In this document: positions 33,932-42,179 of the stretch, piece after piece | How the letters are laid out: each line of letters begins with the position of its first letter | Position numbering within the stretch: the first letter of the stretch is position 1 | Source: Microtetraspora sp. NBRC 13810 | GTDB taxonomy: Bacteria; Actinomycetota; Actinomycetes; Streptosporangiales; Streptosporangiaceae | Direction: 5' to 3' | NCBI RefSeq assembly: GCF_030268685.1 | Contig: NZ_BSRQ01000003.1 | Coordinates: 162,598 to 226,597, forward strand | DNA length: 64,000 nucleotides | Translations under genes and position numbers: made by a program | Notes under the pieces: generated by a model | The model's database searches: none | What the model was told of the DNA's origin: nothing | What the model saw: only the letters and a program-made list of their open reading frames with translations

Positions 33932-34097
33932 TAGAGTCAAGTGGCCGATGTGGTCTGTGTCCCCCGGGCCGCAAATTACCGCCTTCACGGAATACCGTTC
34001 GGCTGGAGCCGTGTTGTGCCTCTCGCCGAGGAGGCGACCGCCACATCGGCCCCTAGGCCATGAAGGCCCCGCGAGCGCCCCCGTCTCGCGGGGCCTT
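33932..34097 (+). ncRNA. Candidate standalone structured RNA with terminator (6S-like possible)
   Basis: GGCCGATGTGG (33943-33953) pairs perfectly with CCACATCGGCC (34041-34051), enclosing about 87 nt with further stems, e.g. CACGG/CCGTG around 33986-34012 and TCGCC-GAGGA-GGCGA (34022-34036). A -10-like TAGAGT (33932-33937) would start transcription at about the first base of the closing stem, and a 13-bp terminator (34063-34097) follows. No ORF is present. A long hairpin with a GAUGU...GUCCC 5' arm is reminiscent of 6S RNA, but it is shorter than usual, so the identity is unproven. It does not look like tmRNA, SRP RNA or RNase P. Confidence 0.5.
34063..34097. terminator. Strong intrinsic-type terminator
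   Basis: AAGGCCCCGCGAG, loop CGCCCCCGT, CTCGCGGGGCCTT: a perfect 13-bp stem. It follows no coding gene directly (the recombinase ends 199 bp earlier), so it probably ends the structured RNA. Confidence 0.8.
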
Positions 34098-34267
34098 CGC
34101 CGTGTCCGGCCTGTCTCCGGCCTGTCTCCGGCCCCTGTCCGGCTTGTGTCCCGCCCGGGTCCGGCCCGGGTCCGGCCCTCGCCGGGATGCGGCGGCCGTC
34201 TCGGTTGCGTGGCGGGGGCGGTCCGCGCGTAGGGTTAGCGGCGTCAGCCGTACTGCGAGGAGAGTCC

Positions 34268-34930
34268 GTGCTCTACGAGGTCACGAAGTTCGTCAGTGCT
34301 CCGTTCCTGCACCTGCTGTGGCGCCCGGAGGTCACCGGAGCCCAGTACGTGCCGGCCCGCGGCCCGGCCATCCTCGCGTCCAACCACCTGTCCGTCCTGG
34401 ACTCCACCTTCCTGCCGCTGATGCTGCCCAGAAAGGTGGTCTTCGGCGCCAAGGCCGAATACTTCACCGGCAACCGGCTCACCGCCATGTACATGAAGGC
34501 CACCGGCCAGATCAGCGTGGACCGGGACAGCGCCCACGCCGCGCAGGGCATGCTGGACGCGGCGGTCGGCGTGCTGAACGCAGGCGACCTGTTCGGCCTC
34601 TACCCCGAGGGCACCCGCTCCCCCGACGGCCGCCTCTACCGCGGCAAGATCGGCGTGGCCTGGCTGACCCTGAAGACCGGCGTGCCGGTCATCCCGGTCG
34701 CGATGTTCGGCACCGAGAAGGTGCTGCCGATCGGCGCGTCCGTCCCGCGCATCGCCAAGATCGGCATCAAGCTCGGCGAGCCCATGACGTTCAGCGGCGA
34801 CGCGGGGCACGCCCGCACCAGGCGCGAGGTGACCGACCAGATCATGGCCGAGATCCAGAAACTGTCCGGCCAGGAGTACGTGCCGTCCTACGCCGCGAGC
34901 GTCAAGGCCCGCCTGGAAGAGGCCGCCTGA
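34268..34930 (+). CDS. 1-acyl-sn-glycerol-3-phosphate acyltransferase (PlsC family)
   Basis: A 220-aa membrane-associated acyltransferase. The catalytic block NHLSVLDS (HxxxxD) and the phosphate-binding block LYPEGTRSPDGRLYRGK, plus VPVIPVAMFGT, define the PlsC family, which adds a second acyl chain to lysophosphatidic acid in phospholipid synthesis. GTG 34268 follows GAGGAGA. Actinobacteria carry several paralogues; the specific acceptor is unknown. Confidence 0.87.
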   Translation: MLYEVTKFVSAPFLHLLWRPEVTGAQYVPARGPAILASNHLSVLDSTFLPLMLPRKVVFGAKAEYFTGNRLTAMYMKATGQISVDRDSAHAAQGMLDAAVGVLNAGDLFGLYPEGTRSPDGRLYRGKIGVAWLTLKTGVPVIPVAMFGTEKVLPIGASVPRIAKIGIKLGEPMTFSGDAGHARTRREVTDQIMAEIQKLSGQEYVPSYAASVKARLEEAA

Positions 34931-35030
34931 CCCTCCCCGGGACGGCCCCGGCGCATGTCAGAGGCGCATCCGGCCGCGGGCGGCGCTAGGCTCGGTACCG
35001 CCGGGGCCCGTCGACCATCAGGGGGTGCGC

Positions 35031-36659
35031 GTGCCACGGGGCCATACGATCGCGATCACTTCGGTGGTCACCGTGCTGGCGGTGGGGGCCGTCGCCGGTG
35101 GCGCCTACTACGTCCTGCACACGCGGGGCACGCCGCGGGAGACCGCGCAGACCTTCCTCCAGGCGTGGCAGCGCGGCGACCTCACCGCCATGCGCGGTGA
35201 GGTGGCCGCACCCGGACCGGCGTTCACGCCCGCCTACCAGGCGCTGGCGAAGAACCTCGGGGTGCGCTCGACCACGGTGACGCTCACCGGCGTGCGCGAG
35301 GCCGACGACTCGGCCGTCGCGGCGTTCAAGGCCGTGCAGCACTTCAGAACCGGCGGGCAGTGGTCCTACGACGGCAGCCTCCGGCTCAAGGTCGAGGACC
35401 GCAGGTGGAAGGTCGACTGGTCGCCCGCCGCCATCCACCCCGACCTCACCGACAGCACGAAGCTGGCGCTGAAGACCGTGTGGCCGGCCAGGGCCGCGAT
35501 CACCGACGCCCGCGGCGAGCGCATCGACGACGGCGACGACGGCGGCTCGGTGCAGCAGCTCGTCGGCTACCTGGACAAGGCCACCGCCAAGGACGCGTCC
35601 CAGCTCGGCGCCGCCTACAAGACGGGCGACAGCGTCGGCAGAGGCGGGCTGCAGGCCACCTTCGAGAAGCGGCTCGCCGGTGTGCCCACCACCGAGATCG
35701 AGCTCGCCGGCGCCGGCGGCAAACGGGTCAAACTGCTCGGCTCGGTCCCCGGCAAGGAGGGCGAGCCGCTGCGCACCACGCTGGACACCGGGGTTCAGAA
35801 GGCCGCCGCCGACACGGTGAGCAAGGTCTCCAAGACCACCTCGCTGGTCGCCGTCCGGCCCTCGACCGGGGAGATCCTGGCCGTGGTCAACAACCAGGGC
35901 GGCTTCAACCGGGCGCTGGACGGCCGCTACCCGCCCGGTTCCACGTTCAAGACCGTCACGGCGATCGGGCTGCTCGCCGAGGGCGTCTCGGCGGGCGAGC
36001 AGGTCACCTGCCCGCAGTACGTCACGGTGGGCGGCCTGCAGATCCGCAACTCCGAGCACGAGCAGTTCGGGGCGCTGTCCTTCTCCGACGCCTTCGCCGA
36101 GTCGTGCAACACCACCTTCGCCCCGCTGGCCGCCCAGCGGCTCGGCGCGGACAAGCTGCTGGCCGCCGCCGAGATGGTCGGCTTCAACCAGCCGCTGAAC
36201 ATCGGCCTGCACGCCACCAAGGCCAGCGTGCCCAAGGCGGGCAGCGAGGCCGAGCTGGCCGCGGAGGCGTTCGGCCAGGGCCGGATCACCGCGAGCCCGC
36301 TGGTGATGGCCACGGTCGCCGCGGCGGCCGCCGACGGCACCTGGCGCCCGCCGACGCTGGTCACCTCGCTCCAGCAGCGCGCGAAGCCCAGGAAGCTGCC
36401 GGAGAACGTGGTGGGGCCGCTGCGCTCCATGATGGCGGCGGTGGTCACCAAGGGCACCGCCCGCTCGGCCGGGCTGCCCGCCGGGACCAGCGGCAAGACC
36501 GGCACCGCGGAGTACGGCTCGGGTAGCGACCTCGACACCCACGCGTGGTTCATCGGCTTCCGCGGCGACCTGGCGTTCGCGGTGGTGGTCGAGGGCGGGG
36601 GCGGCGGAGGCGCCGTGGCCGCGCCGGTGGCGGCGCGCTTCCTGCGCGCCCTCGGCTGA
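35031..36659 (+). CDS. Class B penicillin-binding protein (NTF2-like + transpeptidase)
   Basis: A 542-aa peptidoglycan D,D-transpeptidase anchored by one N-terminal TM (about 5-30). An NTF2-like MecA-N domain follows (ETAQTFLQAWQRGDLTAM), then a dimerisation domain and the penicillin-binding domain with SxxK in PPGSTFKTVTA, SxN in AESCNTTFA and KTG in SGKTGTAEYG. GTG 35031 is preferred because AGGGGG lies 5 nt upstream; GTG 35025 is in frame but too close to that site. Members of this type can be accessory wall enzymes with altered beta-lactam affinity. No other cell-wall gene is adjacent. Confidence 0.87.
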   Translation: MPRGHTIAITSVVTVLAVGAVAGGAYYVLHTRGTPRETAQTFLQAWQRGDLTAMRGEVAAPGPAFTPAYQALAKNLGVRSTTVTLTGVREADDSAVAAFKAVQHFRTGGQWSYDGSLRLKVEDRRWKVDWSPAAIHPDLTDSTKLALKTVWPARAAITDARGERIDDGDDGGSVQQLVGYLDKATAKDASQLGAAYKTGDSVGRGGLQATFEKRLAGVPTTEIELAGAGGKRVKLLGSVPGKEGEPLRTTLDTGVQKAAADTVSKVSKTTSLVAVRPSTGEILAVVNNQGGFNRALDGRYPPGSTFKTVTAIGLLAEGVSAGEQVTCPQYVTVGGLQIRNSEHEQFGALSFSDAFAESCNTTFAPLAAQRLGADKLLAAAEMVGFNQPLNIGLHATKASVPKAGSEAELAAEAFGQGRITASPLVMATVAAAAADGTWRPPTLVTSLQQRAKPRKLPENVVGPLRSMMAAVVTKGTARSAGLPAGTSGKTGTAEYGSGSDLDTHAWFIGFRGDLAFAVVVEGGGGGGAVAAPVAARFLRALG

Positions 36660-36676
36660 GCCGTGGCGACCGGGGG

Positions 36677-36970
36677 TCACAGCGGCAGGGCCGCCGCCAT
36701 CTCGGGACGCAGCACCAGGACGAGCAGGGCGGAGATCAGAACGGCGATCACCAGCCAGCTCACCATGATGACGACCGTGGAACGGCGTGGCCTGCGCAAC
36801 CGCCCGCCCGACCCGCGTGTCTCCCGCTCGCGTGCGGAGTTCTGCCTGTTCTCCTTGCGCTGCACGCGCTCGTTGAACGACTCAAGCCGCGACGCCAGTC
36901 GCGGATCATCGTCGACGAGGTGGCGCTCGATCTGTGCGAGCACCCGCTCCTCGTCCTGCGACCAGGCCAT
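36677..36970 (-). CDS. DUF3040 small membrane protein
   Basis: A 97-aa protein: the N-terminal DUF3040 segment SQDEERVLAQIERHLVDDDP is followed by a basic region and one TM (VIMVSWLVIAVLISALLVLV). Function of this actinobacterial family is unknown. ATG 36970 has GGAGG 6 nt upstream. Convergent with the penicillin-binding protein and divergent from the radical SAM gene. Confidence 0.85.
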   Translation of the reverse strand: MAWSQDEERVLAQIERHLVDDDPRLASRLESFNERVQRKENRQNSARERETRGSGGRLRRPRRSTVVIMVSWLVIAVLISALLVLVLRPEMAAALPL

Positions 36971-37078
36971 GCCTAACCTCCGGAACGCAGTGTTTGTGCC
37001 GACTTTCTGCCCAGACGCGAAGATCATTATCCTCACCAAGAGCAGGTAATTCCGGCCTCACCGAAGTTGCGATCATGC

Positions 37079-37094
37079 TCGAACACCTGTTCCA
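37079..37094. promoter_or_regulatory. SOS box (LexA site)
   Basis: TCGAAC-ACCT-GTTCCA matches the mycobacterial/actinobacterial LexA consensus TCGAAC-N4-GTTCGA with one mismatch. It lies 8 bp upstream of the radical SAM ATG. The homologous mycobacterial gene is, as I recall, also in the LexA regulon. Confidence 0.75.
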
Positions 37095-37102
37095 ATCAAG
37101 TG

Positions 37103-38137
37103 ATGCGCTGGGACAATCTCCGACTGACCGACACCGGCCGGACAGGCTCCGCCACTCCCCTGTTCTCCAGGGGGGCGATCACCCGCACCTTCGACATGCC
37201 CGAGTTCCGCGGGATCACCTTCCACGAGGTGCACGCGCGGTCGATCATCAACCGGGTGCCCGGCGCCGCCCGGGTGCCCTTCGAGTGGACGATCAACCCC
37301 TACCGCGGCTGCACCCACGCCTGCGTCTACTGTTTCGCCAGGAAGACGCACGAATACCTCGACCTCGACGCCGGGCGCGACTTCGACTCGCAGGTCGTGG
37401 TGAAGGTCAACGCGCCGGAGCTGGCCCGCAGGGAGCTGTCCGCGCCCCGCTGGGCCGGTCACCACATCGCGATGGGCACCAACGTCGACTGTTACCAGCG
37501 GGCCGAGGGGCGTTACGGGCTCATGCGGGGGATCCTGGCGGCGCTGCGCGACGCGGGCAACCCGTTCTCCATCCTGACCAAGGGCTCGCTGATCCTGCGC
37601 GACCTAGACCTGCTGACCCAGGCGGCCGAGGTCACCGAGGTGGGCACGGCGGTGTCGGTCGGCTTCCTGGACGAGGAGCTGTGGCGGTCGGTCGAGCCGG
37701 GCACGCCGAGCCCGCGCAAGCGCCTTGCGGTCTGCGCAACGCTGGGCGAGCACGGCCTGCCCTGCGGGGTGCTCATGGCGCCGATCCTGCCCTACCTCAC
37801 CGACTCGCCCCGCGCCCTGGACGCCGCGGTGCGCCAGATCGCGGCGGCGGGGGCGGCCAGCGTCAGCCCCATCGTGCTGCACCTGCGCCCGGGGGCCCGC
37901 GAGTGGTTCCTCGCCTGGCTCGGCCGCGAGCACCCCGCCCTGCTCCCCCGCTACCGCGAGCTGTACGGCAACGGCTCCTACGCGGCCAAGTCCTACCAGG
38001 AGCGGATCGGCGGCCTGGTCAAGGAGCTGGCCGAGCGGCACGGCGTGGGCCGCTCCGCCCCCGCGCGGGTACGGCGGATCCGCCGCGTCCCCCGGCCCCC
38101 GGAGCCGCCACCCGGCGAGCAGCTCACCCTGCTCTGA
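37103..38137 (+). CDS. Rv2578c-family radical SAM protein (SplB-like), SOS-regulated
   Basis: A 344-aa radical SAM enzyme. The cluster motif is CTHACVYC in NPYRGCTHACVYCFARKTH; later GTNVDCYQRAEGRYG and ILTKGSLILRDLDLL match the SplB-related Rv2578c group. The C-terminus is basic and Pro-rich. ATG 37103 begins the homology; no good ribosome site is present. An SOS box 8 bp upstream ties it to DNA damage. Its reaction is unknown; a role in repair of a damaged base is an inference from family and control. Confidence 0.87.
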   Translation: MRWDNLRLTDTGRTGSATPLFSRGAITRTFDMPEFRGITFHEVHARSIINRVPGAARVPFEWTINPYRGCTHACVYCFARKTHEYLDLDAGRDFDSQVVVKVNAPELARRELSAPRWAGHHIAMGTNVDCYQRAEGRYGLMRGILAALRDAGNPFSILTKGSLILRDLDLLTQAAEVTEVGTAVSVGFLDEELWRSVEPGTPSPRKRLAVCATLGEHGLPCGVLMAPILPYLTDSPRALDAAVRQIAAAGAASVSPIVLHLRPGAREWFLAWLGREHPALLPRYRELYGNGSYAAKSYQERIGGLVKELAERHGVGRSAPARVRRIRRVPRPPEPPPGEQLTLL

Positions 38138-38190
38138 GCCCTCCGGCGGATCGGGTGGTGACGGACCGCCGATAGGGGTATTAACCGCCT

Positions 38191-38210
38191 TGTCATCACA
38201 AACCATGACA
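38191..38210. promoter_or_regulatory. Inverted repeat before the Lys-rich small gene
   Basis: TGTCAT-N8-ATGACA, perfect 6-bp arms, lies 12 bp upstream of ATG 38223 and just ahead of its ribosome site. It could be an operator or a leader hairpin. Confidence 0.35.
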
Positions 38211-38222
38211 TAAGGGGGGATC

Positions 38223-38345
38223 ATGGGCGATACAGGTAAGAAACCTACTAAGTCGGCTAAGGCGAAGAAGGCCGCTATCAAGGCGACACGTTCCGCCAAA
38301 CAGGCCAAGAAGGAAGAAGAGAAGCGTCCTCCGATCGTGGAGTGA
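38223..38345 (+). CDS. 40-aa Lys-rich basic protein
   Basis: ATG 38223 with AAGGGGG 4 nt upstream opens a 40-codon frame: MGDTGKKPTKSAKAKKAAIK, then ATRSAKQAKKEEEKRPPIVE, stop. About one third of residues are Lys, with an Ala/Lys helix and an acidic patch near the end. Codons (AAG, GCT, ACT, CCT) are less G+C-biased than the neighbours, as in highly expressed short genes. No family is recognised; nucleic acid binding is plausible from composition. Confidence 0.65.
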   Translation: MGDTGKKPTKSAKAKKAAIKATRSAKQAKKEEEKRPPIVE

Positions 38346-39002
38346 CCGGCCGTCACGGCCCTCCTCCGACCGGAGGACAACCACCGTCACGGCCACGCCG
38401 TACGACGATCCCGCCCGGCGGCCCCACGGCCGCCGCGGCCCCCACCACCTCCGGCCGCGCGGCCCTGGCGACGCCTGTCCCGGTACGCTGCCCGGCGCCC
38501 CGGCCCCCTCCGCAACCCACCGCGGTACGGCACGCGAAAACCCTCGTACGGTGCGCGGACACCCCGGCACAGCGGCCGGGCACCCCGGCACGGCGTGCGG
38601 ACACCTTGGCACGGTGCCGTAGGACCCTCCGCACGGCGGGTTGGCCTTCCCCGGAGTTCCCCAGAGAGCAACGCAGGCCCTTGGAGTCGAAAGATCACTC
38701 CCCGTTGCCCCCGCACACCTTGGCGGCGCCCTCAAGGATCAGCCGCGGGTCTGCCCCGGCGGCGTTCGCCCGGCACGGATCGGATCGCGGCGGGGTGGCG
38801 TGGATGCCGGCAGTGTGGAGCCGGGTGGCCGGTGCGGGACCGGAGGGGTGGGAGCCTGGGCATGGCTCTGTGCGGGAGGTCGGTGGGCCGTTCGCCTGCG
38901 TTCGGGGGGCGTGTCCGGGGGATCGGCGTTCGGCTCGGGCGTGACGCTGGGGAGACGGAGGTGAACAATGGAGGCGCGATCACGCCAACGGGGAGGGACA
39001 CG
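38346..39002. other. Gene-free region before Tricorn, with a 21-bp repeat
   Basis: No frame shows protein-family resemblance. The Tricorn reading frame is open upstream to 38595, but that stretch is Arg/Gly/Ser-rich without homology and I do not count it as coding. Three 21-bp units (38556, 38577, 38598) of the form CGGrCACCCCGGCACrGCG form a short tandem repeat. Confidence 0.5.
38556..38618. repeat. 21-bp tandem repeat, three copies
   Basis: Units start at 38556, 38577 and 38598 and share CACC-N2-GGCAC; the third has TT for CC. Same general class as the other short arrays in this window. Confidence 0.7.
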
Positions 39003-42000
39003 ATGTCGGCCTACTTCCGCTTTCCGACGATATTTCATGACGTGGTGGTTTTCGCGGCGGAAGATGATCTATGGATGGTGCCCGCCTCCGGAGGGTGGGC
39101 CTTCCGGCTGACCGCGGGCGTCGCCGAGGCCGGATATCCCCGTTTCTCCCCGCGCGGCGACCACATCGCCTTCGCCGGCCGTGAAGAGGGCCCGGAAGAG
39201 GTCTACGTGATGCCCGCCGACGGCGGCGCCGCCACCCGGGTGACCTTCCACGGCGCCCGTTCGACCGTCACCACCTGGCACGGCGACGACATCGTCTACG
39301 CCAGCGACGCCGGCCAGCCGTTCAACGGCTACCGGTGGCTGCACCGGGTCGCGCCCGGCCAGGGCGGCCCGCCCGAGCGCATGCCGTACGGGCCGGCCAA
39401 CACTGTCACCCACGGACCCGGCGGGGAGATCGTGCTCGGCCGCAACACCGCCGACCCGGCCCGCTGGAAGCGCTACCGCGGCGGCACCGTCGGGGACCTG
39501 TGGATCGACCCGAGCGGCGGGGGCGAGTTCCGGCGGCTGATCGCGCTGCCCGGCAACCTCGCCTCGCCGTGCTGGGCCGGGGACCGGGTCTACTTCCTGT
39601 CCGACCACGAGGGCATCGGCAACGTCTACTCCTGCACGGCGGACGGCGGCGACCTGCGCAGGCACACCGACCACGCCGACTATTACGCCCGCAACCTCTC
39701 CGGCGACGGCGCCCGCCTCACCTACCACGCGGGCGGCGAGCTCTACGTCCTCGACCCGGCGCAGGGCGAGCCGCGGAAGCTGGAGGTGCGGCTGCGCAGC
39801 TCGCGCACCCAGCGCAACCGCCGCTTCGTGCCCGCCTCGCGCTACCTCGACAGCGCCACCGTGAACCCGGACGGCAGCGGCCTCGCGATCACCACTCGCG
39901 GCAAGGCGTACTCCTTCGCCGCCTGGGAGGGGCCGGTCCGCCAGCACGGCGAGCCGGACGGCGTCCGCTACCGGCTGCTGACCTGGTTCAACGACGGCGA
40001 GCGGCTCATCGCGGCGGCCAGCGACGAAGGCGACCGTGAGGTGCTGGTCGTCCTCACCGCGGACGGCAGCGCCGCCCCGGTCCGGCTGGACGCGCTCGAC
40101 ACCGGCCGGGCCATCGCGCTGGAACCCTCGCCGAAGCACGACCGTTTCGCCCTCGCCAACCATCGCAACGAGTTGCTCGTCGTCGACCTCACTAGCGATC
40201 CCCGGGCCACCGTCGTCGAGACGAGCAGGTTCGGCCGCGTCGAGGATCCCGCCTGGTCGCCGGACGGCCGCTGGCTCGCCTACGCCTGCCCGGAGAACGC
40301 GCACAGCACCGCCATCAAGCTGCACGACACGGAGAACGGCCAGACGTTCGCCGCCACCCGCCCGGTCCTGAACGACAGCAGCCCGTCCTTCGACCCCGAG
40401 GGCCGCTACCTCTACTTCATCGGCCAGCGGGACTTCACACCGGTGCACGACTCGCTCCAGTTCGACCTGGGTTTCCCGCTGGGCGGCCGGCCGTACGCGA
40501 TCGCACTGCGGCCGGATGTCGGCTCGCCGTTCATCCCGGAGGCCCGGCCTCTCGCCAAGAAAGAGGACAAGGACGACGAGGGGGAGGAGAACGACACCCT
40601 CGTCATCGAGACCGAAGGGCTGGACCGCCGGGTCATCGCCTTCCCGGTGCCCGAGCGCCGCTATTCGCAGATCGCCGGCATCAAGGGCAAGGTGCTGTTC
40701 ACCTCCTTCCCGGTCGCCGCGGACGAGGACGACGACGACTCCGACGACGACTCCGGCATCCTGCACCTCTACGACTTCGACAAGCAGGCCGCGGAGAACC
40801 TCGCCTCCGGCGTCGCCCACTTCCGGCTCGGCCGTGACGGCACCACCCTCCTCTACCGCTCCGGCCGCCGGCTCCGCCTGGTCAAGGCGGGTGAGGAGCC
40901 GAGCGACCGGGACAACACCACCCGCTCCGACGGCTGGATCGACCTCACCCGGGTCAAGGTCTCGGTCCGCCCGGAGGCCGAGTGGCGGCAGATGTTCCGC
41001 GAGGCCTGGCGGTTGCAGCGCGAGCACTTCTGGACCGAGGACATGGCCGGGGTGGACTGGGAGGGCGTCTACCGGCGCTACCTGCCGCTGGTGGACACCA
41101 TCACCACCCGCGGCGAGTTCTCCGACCTGCTGTGGGAGCTGCTGGGCGAGCTGGGCACCTCGCACGCCTACGAGATGGGCGGCGAATACCGTCCCCGCCC
41201 GCACTACTGGCAGGGCAAGCTCGGTGTCGACTGGGCCTACGAGGACGGCGTCTACCGCATCGCCGCCATCTCCGACGGCGACCCGTGGGACCCGGACGCG
41301 ACCTCCCCGCTCAACCGCCTCGGCGCCGGCCTGCGCGCCGGGGACGCCGTCCTCGCCGTCAACGGCCAGCCCATCGGCCCCCAGGCGACCCCGGGCGAGC
41401 GCCTCGTCAACCAGGCCGACCAGGAGGTTCAGCTCACCGTGCGGCGGGACGAGGACACCAGGACGGTGACCGTGAAGGCGCTGTCCGACGAGCGGCCGGC
41501 CCGCTACCGCGACTGGGTCAACGCCAACCGGGCGCGCACCCACGAACGCACCGGCGGGCGGGTCGGCTACCTGCACATCCCGAACATGGGCGTCGAAGGC
41601 TACGCGGAGTTCCACCGGGGCTACCTCACCGAGCACGACCGGGAGGCGCTGATCGTGGACGTCCGGTTCAACGGCGGCGGCAACGTCTCCGCGCTGCTGC
41701 TGGAGAAGCTCGCCCGGCGGCGCATCGGCTACGACTTCCCCCGCTGGGGCGTGCCCACCCCCTATCCGCCGGAGTCGCCGCGCGGCGTGCTCGTCGCCCT
41801 GACCAACGAGTGGGCGGGCTCGGACGGCGACATCTTCAGCCACACCTTCAAACTGCTCGGCCTCGGCCCGCTGGTCGGCAAGCGCACCTGGGGCGGCGTG
41901 ATCGGCATCTGGCCGCGGCACCGCCTCGCCGACGGCACCGTGACGACCCAGCCGGAGTTCTCCTTCGCCTTCGACGACGTCGGCTGGCGGGTGGAGAACT

Positions 42001-42179
42001 ACGGCACCGATCCCGACGTCGACGTCGACATCACGCCCCAGGACTACGCCGCGGGCATCGACACCCAGCTGGACAAGGCCATCGAGATCACCCTCGAACG
42101 CCTGGCGATGTACCCGCCGCACACGCCCAACCCGGCCGACCGCCCCCGTCTCACCGTCCCCCGTCTCCCTCCCCGCTGA
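39003..42179 (+). CDS. Tricorn protease homologue (S41 family)
   Basis: A 1058-aa cytoplasmic protease. The N-terminal two thirds have WD/beta-propeller repeats (VYVMPADGGAATRVTFHGA, DPAWSPDGRWLAYACPE, SPSFDPEGRYLYFIGQ). After an acidic Lys/Asp/Glu insert (KKEDKDDEGEEND) comes the core: GTSHAYEMGGEYRP with the Ser-His of the active site, a PDZ domain (RLGAGLRAGDAVLAVNGQPI), and the nucleophile region NEWAGSDGDIFSHTFK. Tricorn trims peptides released by the proteasome, in line with actinobacteria having a 20S proteasome. ATG 39003 has GGGAGGG 6 nt upstream. The 3' end overlaps the convergent WYL gene by 29 bp. Confidence 0.9.
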   Translation: MSAYFRFPTIFHDVVVFAAEDDLWMVPASGGWAFRLTAGVAEAGYPRFSPRGDHIAFAGREEGPEEVYVMPADGGAATRVTFHGARSTVTTWHGDDIVYASDAGQPFNGYRWLHRVAPGQGGPPERMPYGPANTVTHGPGGEIVLGRNTADPARWKRYRGGTVGDLWIDPSGGGEFRRLIALPGNLASPCWAGDRVYFLSDHEGIGNVYSCTADGGDLRRHTDHADYYARNLSGDGARLTYHAGGELYVLDPAQGEPRKLEVRLRSSRTQRNRRFVPASRYLDSATVNPDGSGLAITTRGKAYSFAAWEGPVRQHGEPDGVRYRLLTWFNDGERLIAAASDEGDREVLVVLTADGSAAPVRLDALDTGRAIALEPSPKHDRFALANHRNELLVVDLTSDPRATVVETSRFGRVEDPAWSPDGRWLAYACPENAHSTAIKLHDTENGQTFAATRPVLNDSSPSFDPEGRYLYFIGQRDFTPVHDSLQFDLGFPLGGRPYAIALRPDVGSPFIPEARPLAKKEDKDDEGEENDTLVIETEGLDRRVIAFPVPERRYSQIAGIKGKVLFTSFPVAADEDDDDSDDDSGILHLYDFDKQAAENLASGVAHFRLGRDGTTLLYRSGRRLRLVKAGEEPSDRDNTTRSDGWIDLTRVKVSVRPEAEWRQMFREAWRLQREHFWTEDMAGVDWEGVYRRYLPLVDTITTRGEFSDLLWELLGELGTSHAYEMGGEYRPRPHYWQGKLGVDWAYEDGVYRIAAISDGDPWDPDATSPLNRLGAGLRAGDAVLAVNGQPIGPQATPGERLVNQADQEVQLTVRRDEDTRTVTVKALSDERPARYRDWVNANRARTHERTGGRVGYLHIPNMGVEGYAEFHRGYLTEHDREALIVDVRFNGGGNVSALLLEKLARRRIGYDFPRWGVPTPYPPESPRGVLVALTNEWAGSDGDIFSHTFKLLGLGPLVGKRTWGGVIGIWPRHRLADGTVTTQPEFSFAFDDVGWRVENYGTDPDVDVDITPQDYAAGIDTQLDKAIEITLERLAMYPPHTPNPADRPRLTVPRLPPR

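Noticed and set aside
38595-39002. N-terminal extension of the Tricorn protein in the open upstream frame
   Set aside because: The stretch is Arg/Gly-rich without family resemblance, and ATG 39003 has a good ribosome site and starts the homology.
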